Shown here: positions 6,090-8,300 of the stretch, piece by piece
How the letters are laid out: each line of letters opens with the position of its first letter
Numbering within the stretch: the stretch's first letter is position 1
NCBI GenBank assembly: GCA_910578965.1
Contig: CAJTSP010000020.1
Location: 19,926 to 28,225, forward strand
Origin: an uncultured Oscillospiraceae bacterium
Lineage (GTDB): Bacteria; Bacillota; Clostridia; Oscillospirales; Ruminococcaceae
DNA: 8,300 nt
Direction: 5' to 3'
Notes under the pieces: model-generated
Told to the model about the DNA's origin: nothing
Database searches by the model: none
What the model saw: the letters and a program-made list of their open reading frames with translations, nothing else
Translations under genes and position numbers: made by a program

Positions 6090-7136
6090 ATGGCAACCTA
6101 TCGTGAATTTCGCGCCCAGGCGGCGCGGCGCCGGCGCAAACGCGCGCTGCAGCGCTTTTTGATCTTTATTCTTGCGGCGGCGCTCATCTTTGGCCTTGCC
6201 TGGGTGATCGTGCGGTTTATCGGCCCGGAGGAGGGCCTGCCGGATGGGCTGCCGGGGCTCCCGCTCTCATCCTCGTCGGGCGCGGCCTCCCAGCCCGGGG
6301 CGCCCTCCGGCAGTATGGACGCCGGCGCGCAGGGGGCGTCGCCCTCGGTACTGGCCCCGCTGCCCATGCAGCAGGTGGTGGATGCCGGGGATATGAGCTG
6401 GAACACGATGGGCCCGGTGGAGCAGACGGTCAATGCCGAAATCACCAGCCCGGATTACCGGATGATTGCTCTGCCCGAAAACGGCGTGGTGGACCTGAGC
6501 TTTTTTGACACCGCCACCTTTGTGGGCGACAGCCTTACCCAGGGCCTGGAGCTGTACACCACCGGCCTGCCCAACGCGCATTACTGTGCCTACAAGGGCA
6601 CCGGCCCCAGCGCCATTGTGGACGGCGCTACCCTCACAAATGCGGCGGGCGTGCAGCAGGTTGCGCTGGACGCGCTGGTAGAAAGCGCGCCGGACACCGT
6701 GTATGTGCTGCTGGGCACCAATACCCTTGTTAACGCCGGTGAAAATGCCGAGAGCTCGTTTATTGCCTATTACGGCCGGATGATCGAGATGATGAGGGAG
6801 CGGCTGGATCCCCGGGTGCGCATCTATATCCAGGCCATCCCGCCCACCCGGCCGGAGGTTGCGGCCGGCAAGCCCGGCCTCGCCAACGACCGGATACGCC
6901 GGGTGAACAACCAGTTGGCGGCCCTGGCGCTGGAGACCGGCTGCGGCTTTGTGGACCTGCAGGAGGCCCTGGCCGACGCCGAGGGCAACCTGAACCCCGA
7001 GTATGCCGCCAAGGACGGCATCCACATGAACCCCACCGGCTATCAGGCCTGGGTGGATTACCTGTGCCGCCATACCATCTATGATAAGCGCAACCCCTAC
7101 CTTTTCGGTAGCCCTTATTATATTGAGGGGGCGTAA
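6090..7136 (+). CDS. Membrane-anchored extracellular SGNH/GDSL-type hydrolase
   Basis: A 348-aa protein that looks like a lipase/acetylesterase-fold enzyme tethered outside the cell. Residues 1-21 are strongly basic (RRRRKR at 13-18). A single membrane helix follows (about 22-44), so the positive-inside rule puts the rest outside. A Ser/Gly/Pro/Ala-rich linker (about 48-95) leads to the catalytic domain. Block I is GDSLTQG with nucleophile Ser148; block II has Gly in YKGTG (168-172); block III is LLGTN with Asn211; block V is DGIHMNPTGY with Asp309 and His312. The full SGNH set is therefore intact. Such enzymes often deacetylate cell-wall glycans or surface sugars, but the substrate cannot be told, and no acyltransferase is adjacent. 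The start at 6090 has AAGGGGG (6076-6082) 7 nt upstream and gives a normal N-in anchor; the frame stays open back to an ATG at 5946. The gene has its own promoter and terminator. Confidence 0.9.
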   Translation: MATYREFRAQAARRRRKRALQRFLIFILAAALIFGLAWVIVRFIGPEEGLPDGLPGLPLSSSSGAASQPGAPSGSMDAGAQGASPSVLAPLPMQQVVDAGDMSWNTMGPVEQTVNAEITSPDYRMIALPENGVVDLSFFDTATFVGDSLTQGLELYTTGLPNAHYCAYKGTGPSAIVDGATLTNAAGVQQVALDALVESAPDTVYVLLGTNTLVNAGENAESSFIAYYGRMIEMMRERLDPRVRIYIQAIPPTRPEVAAGKPGLANDRIRRVNNQLAALALETGCGFVDLQEALADAEGNLNPEYAAKDGIHMNPTGYQAWVDYLCRHTIYDKRNPYLFGSPYYIEGA

Positions 7137-7168
7137 GGCGGCACGGACCAAAAACCAACCAAAACAAA

Positions 7169-7214
7169 GGGCGGCGCCCCCGCGGCTGATGAAGCTGCGG
7201 GGGCGCCGCTTTAT
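7169..7214 (+). terminator. Terminator of the SGNH hydrolase gene
   Basis: A 17-bp stem pairs 7171-7187 with 7193-7209 (one G-U), with the outer 13 bp perfect and nearly all G/C, a 5-nt loop and then TTTATAT. It lies 34 nt after the stop codon. On the minus strand the stem is followed by a T-rich stretch (CCTTTGTTTTGGTTGG), so it may also stop read-through from the convergent MATE gene. Confidence 0.9.
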
Positions 7215-7446
7215 ATGCGCCGGCAATCGCTGCCGTTTGGTCCTGCCGCAGGGGCTTTTACCGGCTTTCTTCCGCCGTGCGCAGGATGTGCGCGGCATGA
7301 GGGGGGCCTGGTCCGGTGTTTCGCATTTTTTGCCATGCAGTTTGCAAAGGGCAAAAAAATCCAGAAACATCGCATCCATCAAATGTAGGGCATTTGATGG
7401 TGGGCGCGACCTCCAATCGGCCCAATGAAGGGGGGCCTCGGCCGCC
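7215..7446. other. Gene-free stretch between SGNH terminator and MATE stop
   Basis: The whole gap after the SGNH stop (7137-7446) exceeds 300 bases. Beyond the terminator I find no supported gene. It holds a perfect 10-bp inverted repeat at 7376-7400 and an imperfect GC inverted repeat (7430-7447) that overlaps the MATE stop codon. A minus-strand frame beginning at an ATG at 7382 gives MMDAMFLDFFALCKLHGKKC and onward, but no ribosome binding site precedes it and it runs antisense into the SGNH gene. It may be a repeat or remnant. Confidence 0.5.
7376..7400. repeat. Perfect 10-bp inverted repeat CCATCAAATG-N5-CATTTGATGG
   Basis: Arms 7376-7385 and 7391-7400 are exact reverse complements around TAGGG. 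The AT content of the arms stands out in this GC-rich region. On the minus strand a run of T's (about 7352-7358) lies some 17 nt or more beyond the stem, too far for a standard terminator. It may be a protein-binding site or an mRNA 3' hairpin. Confidence 0.6.
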
Positions 7447-8300
7447 CTAATCCCTCGTCAGGGTGCGGATCCAACGCCCGCTGTGCACCCGCGCGAGCCC
7501 GATAGCCAGCTTAACCAGATAATCCGAGCGCATGAGGAAAAAGACCGTCGGGGCCGAGCAGCGGAAAACAAAGGCCCCCAGGGCAGCCAGCGGCAGGCCC
7601 ATGGCCCACTGCATGCCGCAGTCCAGCAGAAAGTTGGTGCGCACATCTCCGCCGCCCCGCAGTACCCCCACCAGCAGGTTGCAGGACACCGTGTTGATAG
7701 GCTGCATCAGGGCCAGGATGGTAAGCAACTGCCAGGCGATGCGGTGGGTCTCCTCGCTAACTGCGTAGACCGCCAGCACCGGCCCGCGGGCCGCCAAAAG
7801 CAGCAGCATGCAGATAACCCCCAGCACGAGGCTTACCAGCAAAAGGCTGTTGGCCTCCCGCTGGGCCCGCTTGTGGTGCCCCTCGCCAATGGTGCGGCCG
7901 ATCATGACCCCGGTGGCGTTGGAAACCCCCCAGTTAAATACGCTGATGAGCTGGGTAATGACGTTGGCGATGCTGGCCGCCGCCACAAATTGGCTGCTCA
8001 TCTGCCCGATGATGACGTTCCCGCAGGAAACGCCAAGCCCAAAAAGAAGCTCGTTGCCCACCACCGGCACGCTGTTTTTTACATAGTCGCCCAAAAGGCC
8101 GCTGCCTCCCCGCAGCAGCCAGCGGGGGGTAAAGCCGACCTTTTTTTCGATGCGCAGCATGTACACCATGGCTGCAAGGCACTCCCAGCCGCGTGCGATT
8201 ACGGTGCCCCAGGCCGCCCCCGGGATGCCCATCTGTGCAAAGCCCAGCCGCCCAAAAATAAAGCAGTAATTAAAAAATACATTGATAAAAAAGCTGGCGC
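7447..8300 (-). CDS. MATE-family efflux transporter, C-terminal part (5' end outside window)
   Basis: The minus-strand frame is open from the right window edge to TAG at 7449-7447, giving about 284 residues; the MGIPGAAWGT methionine at 8232 is internal, since the preceding residues (INVFFNYCFIFGRLGFAQ) are the typical MATE helix before it. MATE proteins are about 450 aa with 12 membrane helices and export cationic drugs or metabolites in exchange for Na+ or H+. The visible part covers roughly the end of the first six-helix half and the whole second half. It contains PVVGNELLFGLG, the conserved stretch NWGVSNATGVMIGRTIGEGH, a clear LLLVSLVLGVICMLLLLAA helix, and a MQPINTVSCNLLVGVLRGGGD segment. 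The C-terminus is basic (RWIRTLTRD), cytoplasmic. It converges on the SGNH gene. Substrate cannot be inferred, and the related lipid-flippase branches of the same superfamily are less likely. Confidence 0.92.
   Translation of the reverse strand, partial: ASFFINVFFNYCFIFGRLGFAQMGIPGAAWGTVIARGWECLAAMVYMLRIEKKVGFTPRWLLRGGSGLLGDYVKNSVPVVGNELLFGLGVSCGNVIIGQMSSQFVAAASIANVITQLISVFNWGVSNATGVMIGRTIGEGHHKRAQREANSLLLVSLVLGVICMLLLLAARGPVLAVYAVSEETHRIAWQLLTILALMQPINTVSCNLLVGVLRGGGDVRTNFLLDCGMQWAMGLPLAALGAFVFRCSAPTVFFLMRSDYLVKLAIGLARVHSGRWIRTLTRD

Noticed and set aside
5563..6096. Minus-strand frame overlapping the glutaredoxin-like gene and both divergent promoters
   Set aside because: It is out of frame with the CPYC protein, crosses promoter sequence and has no family features.
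6267..7382. Minus-strand open frame of 371 codons spanning the SGNH gene and its terminator
   Set aside because: It runs antisense through an intact SGNH catalytic domain and a strong terminator hairpin, and has no ribosome binding site at its ATG.

Overview
The window reads as a piece of chromosome from a GC-rich Gram-positive anaerobe of the Clostridia, most likely the Oscillospiraceae/Ruminococcaceae (Faecalibacterium/Subdoligranulum/Gemmiger-like). The grounds are strong GC bias in coding regions, AGGAGG-type ribosome binding sites, sigma-A style promoters (TTGACG/TATAAT, TTGAAC/TATAAT), and a gut-Firmicute gene set: a GH3 glycosidase with a clostridial C-terminal tail, a DegV-family lipid-binding protein, a KapD-like exonuclease and a MATE exporter. 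The taxonomic call is inference; there is no rRNA or marker gene here.

Layout, left to right. (1) Bases 1-261 (+): the 3' end of a tetratricopeptide-repeat (TPR) protein, cut by the window edge. (2) A strong, probably bidirectional hairpin terminator at 373-409 separates it from the convergent gene. (3) 431-2932 (-): a complete cytosolic GH3 beta-glycosidase of 833 aa, with its own promoter overlapped by a small inverted repeat. (4) 3180-4199 (+): a divergently transcribed DEDDh 3'-5' exonuclease with a probable C-terminal zinc-binding module. (5) 4213-4281: a perfect 34-bp palindrome abutting a canonical terminator that serves the next gene on the minus strand. (6) 4329-5168 (-): a DegV family protein with a good promoter. 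(7) 5484-5768 (-): a small CPYC glutaredoxin-like protein. (8) A divergent regulatory region, 5769-6089, with two opposed promoters and a 13-bp inverted repeat around one of them. (9) 6090-7136 (+): a membrane-anchored extracellular SGNH/GDSL hydrolase, followed by a strong terminator. (10) 7447-8300 (-): the C-terminal part of a MATE-family multidrug/sodium antiporter, cut by the right edge.

The genes look like independent single-gene transcription units: nearly every one has its own promoter and/or terminator and changes strand relative to a neighbour. I see no operon, mobile element, CRISPR array, tRNA or rRNA, and no convincing new multi-gene system. The points most worth a second look are small-scale: the 34-bp palindrome, the inverted repeats at 2978-2992, 5801-5887 and 7376-7400, the exonuclease CxxC/CxxH tail, the in-frame leader of the SGNH gene, and two gene-free stretches (about 5240-5483 and 7215-7440) that could be interspersed repeats or gene remnants.
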